A stretch of DNA of 8,744 nucleotides from Thiohalobacter sp. GTDB lineage: Bacteria; Pseudomonadota; Gammaproteobacteria; Thiohalobacterales; Thiohalobacteraceae. Positions 1-6,795 of the stretch are shown here, piece after piece. The notes under the pieces were generated by a model. It was not told where the DNA came from. It did no database searches and worked only from the letters and a program-made list of their open reading frames with translations. The number at the start of each line of letters is the position of its first letter. Position 1 is the first letter of the stretch. The stretch spans positions 1 to 8,744 of the forward strand of contig JALVEM010000354.1 of the NCBI GenBank assembly GCA_027030825.1, read 5' to 3'. The position numbers and the translations under genes are program-made.

Positions 1-20
1 CCCCGGCGGGACAACGAGGC

Positions 21-58
21 AAAAGGCAAGGGCGGACCCTGTAGATCCGCCCTTGCCT
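21..58 (-). terminator. Rho-independent terminator of the large surface-protein gene
   Basis: A perfect 13-bp inverted repeat pairs 24-36 with 46-58 around a 9-base loop. Read on the minus strand, the stem is followed at once by four T residues (24 back to 21, the first shared with the stem). It starts 23 bases past the TGA of the 1441-residue gene. Position, perfect GC-rich stem and trailing T tract all fit an intrinsic terminator for that gene. The T tract is short, as is common in GC-rich genomes. The plus-strand side lacks a T tract after the stem, so it should work in one direction only. Confidence 0.85.
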
Positions 59-81
59 GCGTCACGGATACTGCTGCGGAC

Positions 82-3000
82 TCAGGACACCCTGCTTCTC
101 CGCCCCAGCCCGGCGAGCGCCAGGATCAGCATCCAGCCCATGGCGCCGCCGCCTCCCGAGGCCTGTGAAGCGGACGAAGACGATCCCCCCTGGGAAGGAT
201 AGACCGGACCGCTCGGATCGAGAATGACACCATTGACGACACCATCGGCGTCATCGGCACTGCCGTCCACGAGGTGCAGCACCACCTTCCGTCCCTGAAT
301 ATCGACACGTCCGGAGAAGGCCCGGAATTCCCCGGTCACTTCATCGTACTTCATCCATCGCGTCCCGGCCGGCGGTGCCTCCGGCAGATAGATCTCGACC
401 TGGACCTCGGCCGGATTGTTCGGATCGCTGGCCAGATTGCGGATGGCGAAGCTGAACATGCCGAACTTCATCCCGGGTATCCGAGAGGTGTTGTCGGTCG
501 AGATGCGCACCCCGTCGTCACCCATGGCCGTGATGCAACGAATGACGCCGCTGGTGGCACGGAAACCGATGGCATTGCCGAGCTTCGGATCCGAGAGGTT
601 GCACATGCCTTCATCGGCATCCGCCCTGCCGTTGCCGTCCGTATCCGTGCCCTTCGCCACCTGGAAGCGGTCATCCACGCCGTCACCGTCCTGGTCGTGA
701 AGGGCGTAGCTTTCCGTCCTCAGTTGCCGCGGCACGGACCACTCCGACGGCAGGCCATTGGCATCCCGGTAACGCGCGCGTACCCAGTAGGTCCGGCCGG
801 GCTCGAGCAACCCCACCGGGACATCCAGCGCGTCACGCGCCCCTTCGATTTCGCGGGAGAAGAGCACCCTGTCGAACGTGGCATCGGCGGAAATCTGCCA
901 CTGGACGGACAGACGCCTGTCGCCATCGGGATCCTCGTAGCTCCCTGCAAGCCCGAGCCTTGCATTGTCGGCAGTCACACCTGCCGGGGATGCCACGACA
1001 GCGGCACGGGGCCGGTGCGGTTTCCACTGGCTGGCCGCATCGTTCGGATCGCTCCCGTAGCGCACTTCCTCGCCATCCGGCTCGCCGTCACCGTCGGTGT
1101 CCGGATTGCCGGGATCGGTTCCGTACAGCCCGGTCTCCAGGGCATCAGCAATGCCATCGCCATCGGAATCGAGCGTGCCGGCAGCACTGCCGCCCGAGCC
1201 GCCCGATTGAGTGCCTCCAGCGTGACCCGACTGGCTGCCACCGGCGCCCTGCCCTGTATCGGAAGTACCGCCACTGCCTGCAGTCCCGGCATCACCCGAG
1301 CCGGAAGAACCCGATGCCGCACCCGACGCATCGCTCGAACCACTGCCGGAGGCCGTGTCACCCGAGCCGCCCGTGGATGAAGACGAACCCGTGCCGCCGG
1401 AGGTGTTACCGCTGCCGCCGGTACCGGTGGCGGAACCGGAATCCGCACCCCCTGAAGAGCTGCCGGTACCGCCCGTGCCGGTATTGCCGCCCGAAGAGGC
1501 CCCCGAATCTGCAGCACCGCCGCCACCGGTCCCTACCGTTCCCGAGCCGCCGCTGCTGCCTCCCGTACCACCGGCATTGCCGGTATCGGGTTCGAGGATG
1601 ACGACGTACATGCTCCTGCCGGCATCCTCGTTGCCACCCAGAATCACCTTGCCTGCCGGGAAACGTCGGCTGTAGACATGGAGTTTCCTGTCCGTGGTGG
1701 CAATCTGCACATTCTCGTCATTCCACCCCGCCAGCCAGGCCGGCACCTCGTCAGGCGTCCCGACATGGCCGACGTATACCAGCACGTCCCTGTCCACATC
1801 GAAGCCGATGAAACTGCTGCCGGACGATGCCTTGTCGTTGTTCGCCGTGAGCATGTAATCGAGCCCCTGGAACCGTGCCGGGACACTCGAATAGGTATAG
1901 GGCCTGTCGACATACACCTTGGCGCCGGTGGTCAGCGTGCCCCAGGCATACCCTGACGGCGCCCAGCCACTGATCGTGACGCCATTCGCCCCGGCCGTAC
2001 CGTTGGAGACACCCCCGTTGCCTGCGCTGCCACTGCTGCTTCCCGTATCGGTCGAACCCGAGCCGCTGCCGCCCGACGTGTCCGTGCCTGCCCCACCGGA
2101 CCCCGTGCTCGAGCCCGTGTCGCTGACGATGTTCACGCTGACCGACCTCATGGTCGTGCCTCCCGGACCGGTACAGCTCAGCACATAGGTGGCGTCAGCG
2201 GAAAGGGCACCGGTATCCCAGGAACCGCTGGTCGACCGACTGCCGCTCCAGCTCCCCGAAGCCTCGCAGGAAGTGGCATTGGTGCTCACCCAGCTGAGGG
2301 TGACGCTCTGCCCCGCGGTCACCCGATTCTGCGAAGCAGAGAGGCTGATGCCCGGCGCCGGATCTGTGGACATCGCAACATGGTAGGGCACGATGGCAAA
2401 ATCCGGGCCCTGGTTGTTCCAGTCCGGACGGCGGGCACGCGACTCGAACAGTGCCCAGGCCTCGTCGGCATTGGGCAGGCCGGCATCCACGGCCGCAGTC
2501 AATGCGGCACCGAGAATCTCCACGTACCCCTGGGGATTGCTGGGATACTTGTGGATGTCCGCCCCGGGCCCCGGACACTGCGACATGGGAATCCAGCCCT
2601 CTTCGGAAGAGTTGGCGTTGTAGGCGCTCGTGAAGGTGTCGCTGATGTCGTTGCCGTTCACGGTCTGATAGGGCGCCGCCCAGGCCCAGCACCAGCCTCC
2701 GTCACCCGGCATCTTGCCCATGCGTCCCAGAGGATAGCGGGCCTTGAAATCCCGGATCGGTATGGCCTTGTCGAATCCCATGGCCACGAGCTGGTTCACC
2801 GTCCAGGTGAAGAAGTCGTCCATCCATGTCTTGTGCTCGAGCCTTGGCTTGTCCCACCAGAAGCGCAGTCTGCCCATGGTGTTGTACATGGGAGACACGC
2901 CCTCGATGGTGTAATGATCACGGTACCAGTCGAGATTGTTGTTCACCATCTCGGTGAAATAGGGCTTGAGCACATGATCGTCCGGGGTCAGGTAGGCGGC

Positions 3001-4407
3001 ATAGGCCAGCGTCCGCAACCCCCAGGCCTGGCCACGGGTCGCATGGCTCTTGAGCAGGCCACGGTCGTATTCCCTGTACTCCGGGTTTCTCTGCAGGAGC
3101 GGATGATTGCCCCAGAACATGAGCTCCTCGAGATAGTAGTAGTCGCCCGTGACAAGATAGGGCACGTAGGCCAGATCCGGCAGATGGGCGACGTCCGGCG
3201 TGGCGCCCGTATCGCAGTCGGTCGTGCAGCTGGGCGTGTCCGTCTTGGCCCCGGAGTCCGCCGAGTACCAGGAAACCTTCGGGTGGTCCTTGATGCTCAC
3301 CGGATATCCCGTGGTCTTGTCTCGATAATGAATGTTCCAGCTGGCAGCCGTATCGCCGATGGCGAGCGTCGCCCTGAGTGCCCTGGGATCCTGGCTCAAC
3401 AGATAGACGGCTGCCCAGCGCGGCAGCGGGCCGAGGTCTTCCCTGCCCCCCGGCGTGCCCATGTAGGTCGTCACGATGCCATAGCCCATGGGCCCGACGT
3501 TGGAGGCCATGATCTTGTCGTATTCGTCGGTAATCAGCCGCTCGGTCGGCTGGATGGAAGGATTGTAGGTCGGTATCGCGCGAGTTGCGATCAGATACTT
3601 CACATCGAATCGTACATGGGCCGACGGCGCATTGCCCCTGGCCCAGGCCTGATGGTGCCAGCGGGCATGATGATGATGCTTGAGCGCATTCCTGGAATAG
3701 ACCCGCCTGCCGTCGACATCGATGCTCACGTCATACGTGAAATTCCTGGGATTCGGTACATAGCTCCAGTCGTTCTCCAGGACGACGTCGACACGCACCG
3801 GAGACAGCCCCTGGTAGGCACGGATGTGGAAGTAGGCTGCCAGATGCGGATGTTCGGTCCCGTCCGCCTTTCTGACGGGGGCGCCCACGATGTACTCGGA
3901 CACCAGCCCCCCCTGCAGCCAGGTCCTGACCTGTCCGTTGTTGAGCAGCTCGGCGGCCGAGAGCCGGTATGTGGTTCCCCCCAGCGACAGGGTCACCGAG
4001 GCATCGAGCCCCGATGCGATCAGGTCGTTGAGGCTCACCGCCGTCGCATTGGCGGCAGGCTGCTTCGTGTAGAAAATCACCTTCTTCCTGCCGTCTGCCG
4101 GCAGCGTCGGCATCATCAGGGTGATCACGGCATGACGCAGCGACCCGTCGGCATGACGTGCCTTTTCATCCACCTGGATCGGGACGTCGCTGCCGTCCTC
4201 GAGGCGGGCACCGAGACTCAGGCCCGCGGGAACATCGCCTTCACGAAACGGGTGCGCGAAAGTCACGGGGACATTGGCCTTCGCGGCGGAATCGAGATTC
4301 TCGATCCAGACACCGACGATGTCGGCTGCCAGCGCATTTCCGGCAATGAAAAGCAAGGCACACCATGCCGCCAGCATGCCGAAAAGACCTGACCTTCGCT
4401 TACCCAT
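82..4407 (-). CDS. Secreted multidomain RIFT-barrel protein with GlyGly-CTERM tail, putative polysaccharide-active enzyme
   Basis: 1441 residues. A Sec signal peptide covers residues 1-27 (basic MGKRR, hydrophobic core, ALA before the cut). Residues about 30-250 resemble the PcRGLX/YetA-like RIFT barrel (VPVTFAHPF at 46, DGSLRHAV at 87). Residues about 270-675 are helix-rich and aromatic-rich. Next come an Ig-like domain (684-763), a Gly/Ser linker, a beta domain that may bind carbohydrate (808-938), a long Gly/Ser/Thr linker (942-1078), DxDxDG calcium-type repeats (1079-1125, 1237-1268), an FN3-like domain (1130-1231), a choice-of-anchor U-like domain (1278-1403) and a GlyGly-CTERM tail (1417-1441). 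Residues 30-675 are paralogous to the upstream lipoprotein. The start is well supported: AGGAGGG lies 5 bases before the ATG. The family resemblance suggests a lyase or hydrolase acting on polysaccharide at the cell surface; the substrate is unknown, and a structural or binding role is possible. Confidence 0.9.
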   Translation of the reverse strand: MGKRRSGLFGMLAAWCALLFIAGNALAADIVGVWIENLDSAAKANVPVTFAHPFREGDVPAGLSLGARLEDGSDVPIQVDEKARHADGSLRHAVITLMMPTLPADGRKKVIFYTKQPAANATAVSLNDLIASGLDASVTLSLGGTTYRLSAAELLNNGQVRTWLQGGLVSEYIVGAPVRKADGTEHPHLAAYFHIRAYQGLSPVRVDVVLENDWSYVPNPRNFTYDVSIDVDGRRVYSRNALKHHHHARWHHQAWARGNAPSAHVRFDVKYLIATRAIPTYNPSIQPTERLITDEYDKIMASNVGPMGYGIVTTYMGTPGGREDLGPLPRWAAVYLLSQDPRALRATLAIGDTAASWNIHYRDKTTGYPVSIKDHPKVSWYSADSGAKTDTPSCTTDCDTGATPDVAHLPDLAYVPYLVTGDYYYLEELMFWGNHPLLQRNPEYREYDRGLLKSHATRGQAWGLRTLAYAAYLTPDDHVLKPYFTEMVNNNLDWYRDHYTIEGVSPMYNTMGRLRFWWDKPRLEHKTWMDDFFTWTVNQLVAMGFDKAIPIRDFKARYPLGRMGKMPGDGGWCWAWAAPYQTVNGNDISDTFTSAYNANSSEEGWIPMSQCPGPGADIHKYPSNPQGYVEILGAALTAAVDAGLPNADEAWALFESRARRPDWNNQGPDFAIVPYHVAMSTDPAPGISLSASQNRVTAGQSVTLSWVSTNATSCEASGSWSGSRSTSGSWDTGALSADATYVLSCTGPGGTTMRSVSVNIVSDTGSSTGSGGAGTDTSGGSGSGSTDTGSSSGSAGNGGVSNGTAGANGVTISGWAPSGYAWGTLTTGAKVYVDRPYTYSSVPARFQGLDYMLTANNDKASSGSSFIGFDVDRDVLVYVGHVGTPDEVPAWLAGWNDENVQIATTDRKLHVYSRRFPAGKVILGGNEDAGRSMYVVILEPDTGNAGGTGGSSGGSGTVGTGGGGAADSGASSGGNTGTGGTGSSSGGADSGSATGTGGSGNTSGGTGSSSSTGGSGDTASGSGSSDASGAASGSSGSGDAGTAGSGGTSDTGQGAGGSQSGHAGGTQSGGSGGSAAGTLDSDGDGIADALETGLYGTDPGNPDTDGDGEPDGEEVRYGSDPNDAASQWKPHRPRAAVVASPAGVTADNARLGLAGSYEDPDGDRRLSVQWQISADATFDRVLFSREIEGARDALDVPVGLLEPGRTYWVRARYRDANGLPSEWSVPRQLRTESYALHDQDGDGVDDRFQVAKGTDTDGNGRADADEGMCNLSDPKLGNAIGFRATSGVIRCITAMGDDGVRISTDNTSRIPGMKFGMFSFAIRNLASDPNNPAEVQVEIYLPEAPPAGTRWMKYDEVTGEFRAFSGRVDIQGRKVVLHLVDGSADDADGVVNGVILDPSGPVYPSQGGSSSSASQASGGGGAMGWMLILALAGLGRRSRVS
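85..159 (-). other. GlyGly-CTERM sorting tail (rhombosortase substrate)
   Basis: The last 25 residues of the large protein (1417-1441) hold a Ser/Gly run ending in SGGGGAMG, a hydrophobic helix (WMLILALAGLG) and a basic end (RRSRVS). This is the three-part layout of GlyGly-CTERM signals, which are cleaved by the rhomboid-family protease rhombosortase in proteobacteria that use type II secretion. It implies passage across the inner membrane, C-terminal cleavage, and then surface attachment or release. No rhombosortase gene lies in this window. Confidence 0.8.
199..576 (-). other. Choice-of-anchor U-like domain
   Basis: Residues about 1278-1403 of the large protein match the pattern of this C-terminal domain as I remember it: FGMFSFAIRNL, then a beta strand and a P-rich turn (VEIYLPEAPPAGTRWMKY), then LVDGSADDADGVVNG and ILDPSGPVYP. 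Such domains usually sit just before a variable sorting signal (PEP-CTERM, GlyGly-CTERM or another), as seen here. Their exact function is not known. Two cysteines (1269 and 1291) flank its start and may form a disulfide. Confidence 0.65.
1033..1173 (-). other. Calcium-binding DxDxDG (thrombospondin type 3-like) repeats
   Basis: Residues 1079-1125 contain DSDGDGIAD, then ETGLYGTDPGNPDTDGDGEPDGEE and RYGSDPND in sequence, spaced as in thrombospondin type 3 repeats. Each acidic loop would bind one calcium ion and stiffen this stretch of the stalk. A further pair of similar loops (DQDGDGVDD and DTDGNGRADADE, residues 1238-1267) follows the FN3-like domain, so that domain sits between two calcium-type segments. 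Confidence 0.8.
1174..1584 (-). repeat. Low-complexity Gly/Ser/Thr linker coding region
   Basis: Residues 942-1078 of the large protein are almost only Gly, Ser, Thr, Ala and Asp, in irregular GGTGGSSGG-type units. A shorter linker of the same kind spans residues 764-806 (1990-2118). They read as flexible, unstructured tethers that hold the enzyme-like and binding domains away from the anchor. The reverse strand of the region gives long Pro/Val-rich reading frames that are not genes. Imperfect repetition makes the region prone to length change by slippage. Confidence 0.85.
1594..1986 (-). other. Putative carbohydrate-binding beta domain
   Basis: Residues about 808-938 of the large protein form a compact, beta-rich, aromatic-rich unit between two Gly/Ser linkers. 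Visible blocks are GAKVYVDRPYTYSSVPARF, YMLTANNDK, FIGFDVDRDVLVYVGH, PAWLAGW and SMYVVILE. I recall similar stand-alone modules in secreted polysaccharide-degrading proteins, where they appear as accessory modules, but I cannot name the family with certainty. A glycan-binding role is inferred from its position and composition only. Confidence 0.5.
2119..2358 (-). other. Bacterial Ig-like domain
   Basis: Residues 684-763 show the recurrent pattern of a bacterial Ig-like module: ISLSASQNRVTAGQSVTLSW, then STNATSCEASGSWSG, TGALSADATYVLSC and SVSVNI. The two cysteines (714 and 745) are placed to form the intradomain disulfide. The module follows directly on the end of the region shared with the lipoprotein, so it marks the point where the two paralogues stop being alike. 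Confidence 0.8.
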
Positions 4408-4412
4408 GGCAA

Positions 4413-4419
4413 CCCTCCT
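4413..4419 (-). promoter_or_regulatory. Strong Shine-Dalgarno site of the large gene
   Basis: Read on the minus strand the bases are AGGAGGG, ending 5 bases before the ATG at 4407. This close match to the anti-Shine-Dalgarno sequence fixes the start of the 1441-residue protein and agrees with the signal peptide beginning there. It is clearly stronger than the sites in front of the other three genes in the window. Confidence 0.85.
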
Positions 4420-4568
4420 GAAACCTCTCGACTGATCGCCAGACTACCCAATCGGTGCCGGTCAATCTGTGAAGGACATGGCATTCCTCGAAATCCGCAG
4501 GTGTGGCCTCGATTCGTGCCCGTCCCTGTAACTATCGTCAGTCGGGCGCCGGGCATGAGCCCGTGGAC

Positions 4569-4584
4569 TGTGCGGCTGATCACA
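4569..4584. promoter_or_regulatory. Possible CRP/Vfr/Clp-family binding site
   Basis: The bases read TGTGC, six bases, then TCACA on the plus strand, one mismatch away from the CRP-family core TGTGA-N6-TCACA. It lies about 160 bases upstream of the large gene and beyond the probable terminator of the lipoprotein gene, so it would act on the large gene's own promoter. No convincing sigma-70 pair with normal spacing was found between this site and the start. One such site can occur by chance, so this is tentative. Confidence 0.3.
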
Positions 4585-4597
4585 AATTCGCAAGAGG

Positions 4598-4626
4598 AAA
4601 ACGGCTGGCCGACGGCAGTCGGCCGG
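4598..4626 (-). terminator. Probable terminator after the lipoprotein gene
   Basis: An inverted repeat with a 7-bp GC core (4607-4613 with 4618-4624, loop of four) is followed on the minus strand by four T residues (4601 back to 4598). The hairpin begins about 40 bases past the lipoprotein stop. If it works, the large gene is mostly transcribed from its own promoter in 4408-4597. The stem is short and the T run is six bases from its core, so it may be leaky. Confidence 0.5.
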
Positions 4627-4664
4627 AAGTGTGAAGCATCAGACAGGTGATCGGCCCGGAAGAC

Positions 4665-6785
4665 TCAGGGCGTGGAGCCTCGTGGCACGATGGCGAAGTC
4701 GGGACCCTTGTTGTCCCAGTCCGGCTTGCGGGCCCTGCTCTCGAACAGCGCCCAGGCCCGGCGGGCGCCTGGCAGGCCGGCATCGACCGCCACGGCCAGC
4801 GCAGCGCCCAGGATGGCCACATATCCCTGTGGATTTGTCGGGTATTTGAACATGTCGGCGCCCGGGCCGGGGCATTGTTCGGGAGGAATCCATTTCTCGG
4901 CATCGCGATTGGCCAGATAGGCGGTCGTGAAGGTGTCGGTGTAGCTGTTGCCGCCGACAGTCCGATAGGGGGCTGCCCAGGCCCAGCACCAGCCCTCGTC
5001 TCCCTCGATCTGGCCCATCCGTCCCACGGGTGTCCTCGACTTGAAGAGGAGCATCGGCCTCGCCTTCTCGAAACCGAGATCCACGATCTGCCCCATGGTC
5101 CAGGTAAAGAAATCGTCCATCCAGAGCTTGTGCTCGAGACTGTCCTTCTGCCACTGGTAGACGAGCCTGCCGGTCGGATTGTACTTCGGTGAAACACCGG
5201 GTCTCGTATAGGTGGCCGTGTACCAATCGAGATTGTTGTTCAGCTTCCCGGTGAAATAATGCTTGAGAGGATGGTCATCGGGAGTAACGAAGGCGGCATA
5301 GGCCAGAGTCCTCATGCCCCAGGCCTGGCCACGGGTCGCATGACTCTTGAGCAGGCCACGCGCATATTCCCGATACTCGGGATTTCTCTGAAGCATGACA
5401 TGATCTGCCCAGAACTGGAGCTCCTCGAGATAGAAGTAGTCCCCCGTGACCAGGTAAGGCAGATAGGCAAGATCCGGCAGATGCGCGACATCCGGTTCCG
5501 CACCGGTATCACAATCCCGGCGACAGGAAGGCGTGTCCGTATCGGCACCGGTAGAGGCCGGAAACCAGGATGCCCTCGGATGGTCGTCTATCGACAGCGG
5601 CAGCCCGGTACTCCTGTCCCGGTAATGTATGTTCCAGCTGCCCGCCGAATCGGCAATCCGGAGCATGGCATCGAGCATTCGCCTGTCCTGGGAAAGGAGG
5701 TAGACCGCCGACCATCGTGGCAGCGGCCCCAGATCGGGCCGCCCGCCTGCCGTGCCCATGTATTTGGTTACGATCGAATACCCCATCGGGGACGTGTCAC
5801 TCTGCTCGACCTTTCGCAATATCTTCCGGATCAGGCGTTCACTGGGATGTATACGAAGGTCGTAGCTGGGTACCGCGCCTGTGCTCACGAGATAGGGCAC
5901 GTCCAGTCTGGCATGAACGGAAGGCCTGCCTCCTGTCCAGTATTCTCGATGCCACCGCGCATGATGATGGTGCTTCAGGCCCCGAATCGATGCGACGGGC
6001 TGCCCATCGATCCGTAATTCGACGTCATAGGTCTCGTTGGCGGGATTCGGAACGTAGGACCAGGTGTTTTCGACAACGAAATCGATGCGTGTCGAGGGCA
6101 TGGATGGATAGTGCCTGACATGAAAGGCGGCATGGAGCCTGGGATGAGTATTGCCGCTCTCGTCGATGAGGCGTGCGGGCAATATGTGCTCCTGGACGAT
6201 CGGGCCGTCCAGCCACTGCCTCTGCCAGTCACCGATCACCGTATCGGAAGACGCACGATACCGAACACCATTCTGTACGATCAGAATTTCCGGATGAACG
6301 TCCGGTGTAACAGGCTCGTGTACAACCTGTGTCCGAGTAGCCGGTCGGGCACGAAAATAAATCCTGAACGCGGATCTCGAGATCGAATGTTCGATCATCA
6401 TGCTGAGCACGGCGTGACATACCGATCCATCGTCATATCTCGTCTTGACGTCCATCTGAATCGGCATTTCCAAGCCGTCTTCACCGATGGCTTCGATCGT
6501 CATGCCTGCAGGCACGTCACCCTTGCGAAACACGAAACCGAAGGTCACGGGCTCGCGCATGCCATTCGAACCGGCGCCTGCCCACTCCAGAGTGACATGG
6601 GTGAATGCACCCTCCACGAAGCCTGCCCGTACCTCGTTCTGCATCGATACAGTCGTCGACTCCCCGCGTGTGTCCCTATGCGAAGAAGAGGAGGAGCAGC
6701 CCGAAACGATTGCCAGACACGATATCGACATGGCAATCAATGCTTGTATGGCCCACGTCTTGCTTCCCGCATGCTTCACGCTCAT
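4665..6785 (-). CDS. Outer-membrane lipoprotein with RIFT-barrel module, paralogue of the large surface protein
   Basis: 706 residues from the chosen ATG. The signal peptide ends in a lipobox (IVSGC, lipidated Cys30); Ser at +2 favours outer-membrane sorting by the Lol rule. A Ser-rich stretch follows, then a RIFT-barrel-like region (about 60-285; VTFGFVF at 80, DDGSVCHAV at 118) and a helix-rich, aromatic-rich region (about 300-701). The last two match residues 30-675 of the downstream large protein with long identical blocks, including KHHHHARWH (271-279), GPLPRW, PDVAHLPDLAY, LKSHATRGQAWG, WMDDFFTWT and CPGPGAD. It lacks all the accessory domains. Nearest remembered family: PcRGLX/YetA-like, exo-rhamnogalacturonan lyase-like. 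An enzyme on polysaccharide is likely but unproven. Another ATG at 6794 would add three residues (MDG); the later start gives a more typical basic n-region. Neither has a clear ribosome site, and translation may be coupled to the upstream glycosyltransferase. Confidence 0.88.
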   Translation of the reverse strand: MSVKHAGSKTWAIQALIAMSISCLAIVSGCSSSSSHRDTRGESTTVSMQNEVRAGFVEGAFTHVTLEWAGAGSNGMREPVTFGFVFRKGDVPAGMTIEAIGEDGLEMPIQMDVKTRYDDGSVCHAVLSMMIEHSISRSAFRIYFRARPATRTQVVHEPVTPDVHPEILIVQNGVRYRASSDTVIGDWQRQWLDGPIVQEHILPARLIDESGNTHPRLHAAFHVRHYPSMPSTRIDFVVENTWSYVPNPANETYDVELRIDGQPVASIRGLKHHHHARWHREYWTGGRPSVHARLDVPYLVSTGAVPSYDLRIHPSERLIRKILRKVEQSDTSPMGYSIVTKYMGTAGGRPDLGPLPRWSAVYLLSQDRRMLDAMLRIADSAGSWNIHYRDRSTGLPLSIDDHPRASWFPASTGADTDTPSCRRDCDTGAEPDVAHLPDLAYLPYLVTGDYFYLEELQFWADHVMLQRNPEYREYARGLLKSHATRGQAWGMRTLAYAAFVTPDDHPLKHYFTGKLNNNLDWYTATYTRPGVSPKYNPTGRLVYQWQKDSLEHKLWMDDFFTWTMGQIVDLGFEKARPMLLFKSRTPVGRMGQIEGDEGWCWAWAAPYRTVGGNSYTDTFTTAYLANRDAEKWIPPEQCPGPGADMFKYPTNPQGYVAILGAALAVAVDAGLPGARRAWALFESRARKPDWDNKGPDFAIVPRGSTP

Positions 6786-6795
6786 GCCATCCATG

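Noticed and set aside
274..1675. Overlapping plus-strand frames, some Pro/Val- or Arg/His-rich
   Set aside because: They are antisense readings of the Gly/Ser linker and calcium-repeat region. Their biased composition comes directly from the linker codons on the other strand.
2380..4392. Long plus-strand reading frame of about 670 codons
   Set aside because: It lies fully antisense to the large surface protein, which has a signal peptide, domains and a strong ribosome site. Its translation has no recognisable domain, and long antisense frames are expected in GC-rich genes.
4440..4475. TTGACC and TAGTCT on the minus strand as a sigma-70 promoter for the large gene
   Set aside because: The two hexamers are only 13 bases apart, too close for a normal sigma-70 promoter.
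4550..4565. Short hairpin CGGGC-ATGA-GCCCG in the gap before the large gene
   Set aside because: Only five base pairs with no T tract; common by chance in DNA of this composition.
4580..5226. Minus-strand frames overlapping the end of the lipoprotein gene
   Set aside because: They are frame-shifted readings of the lipoprotein, whose own frame aligns with its paralogue through to PDFAIVP near the stop.
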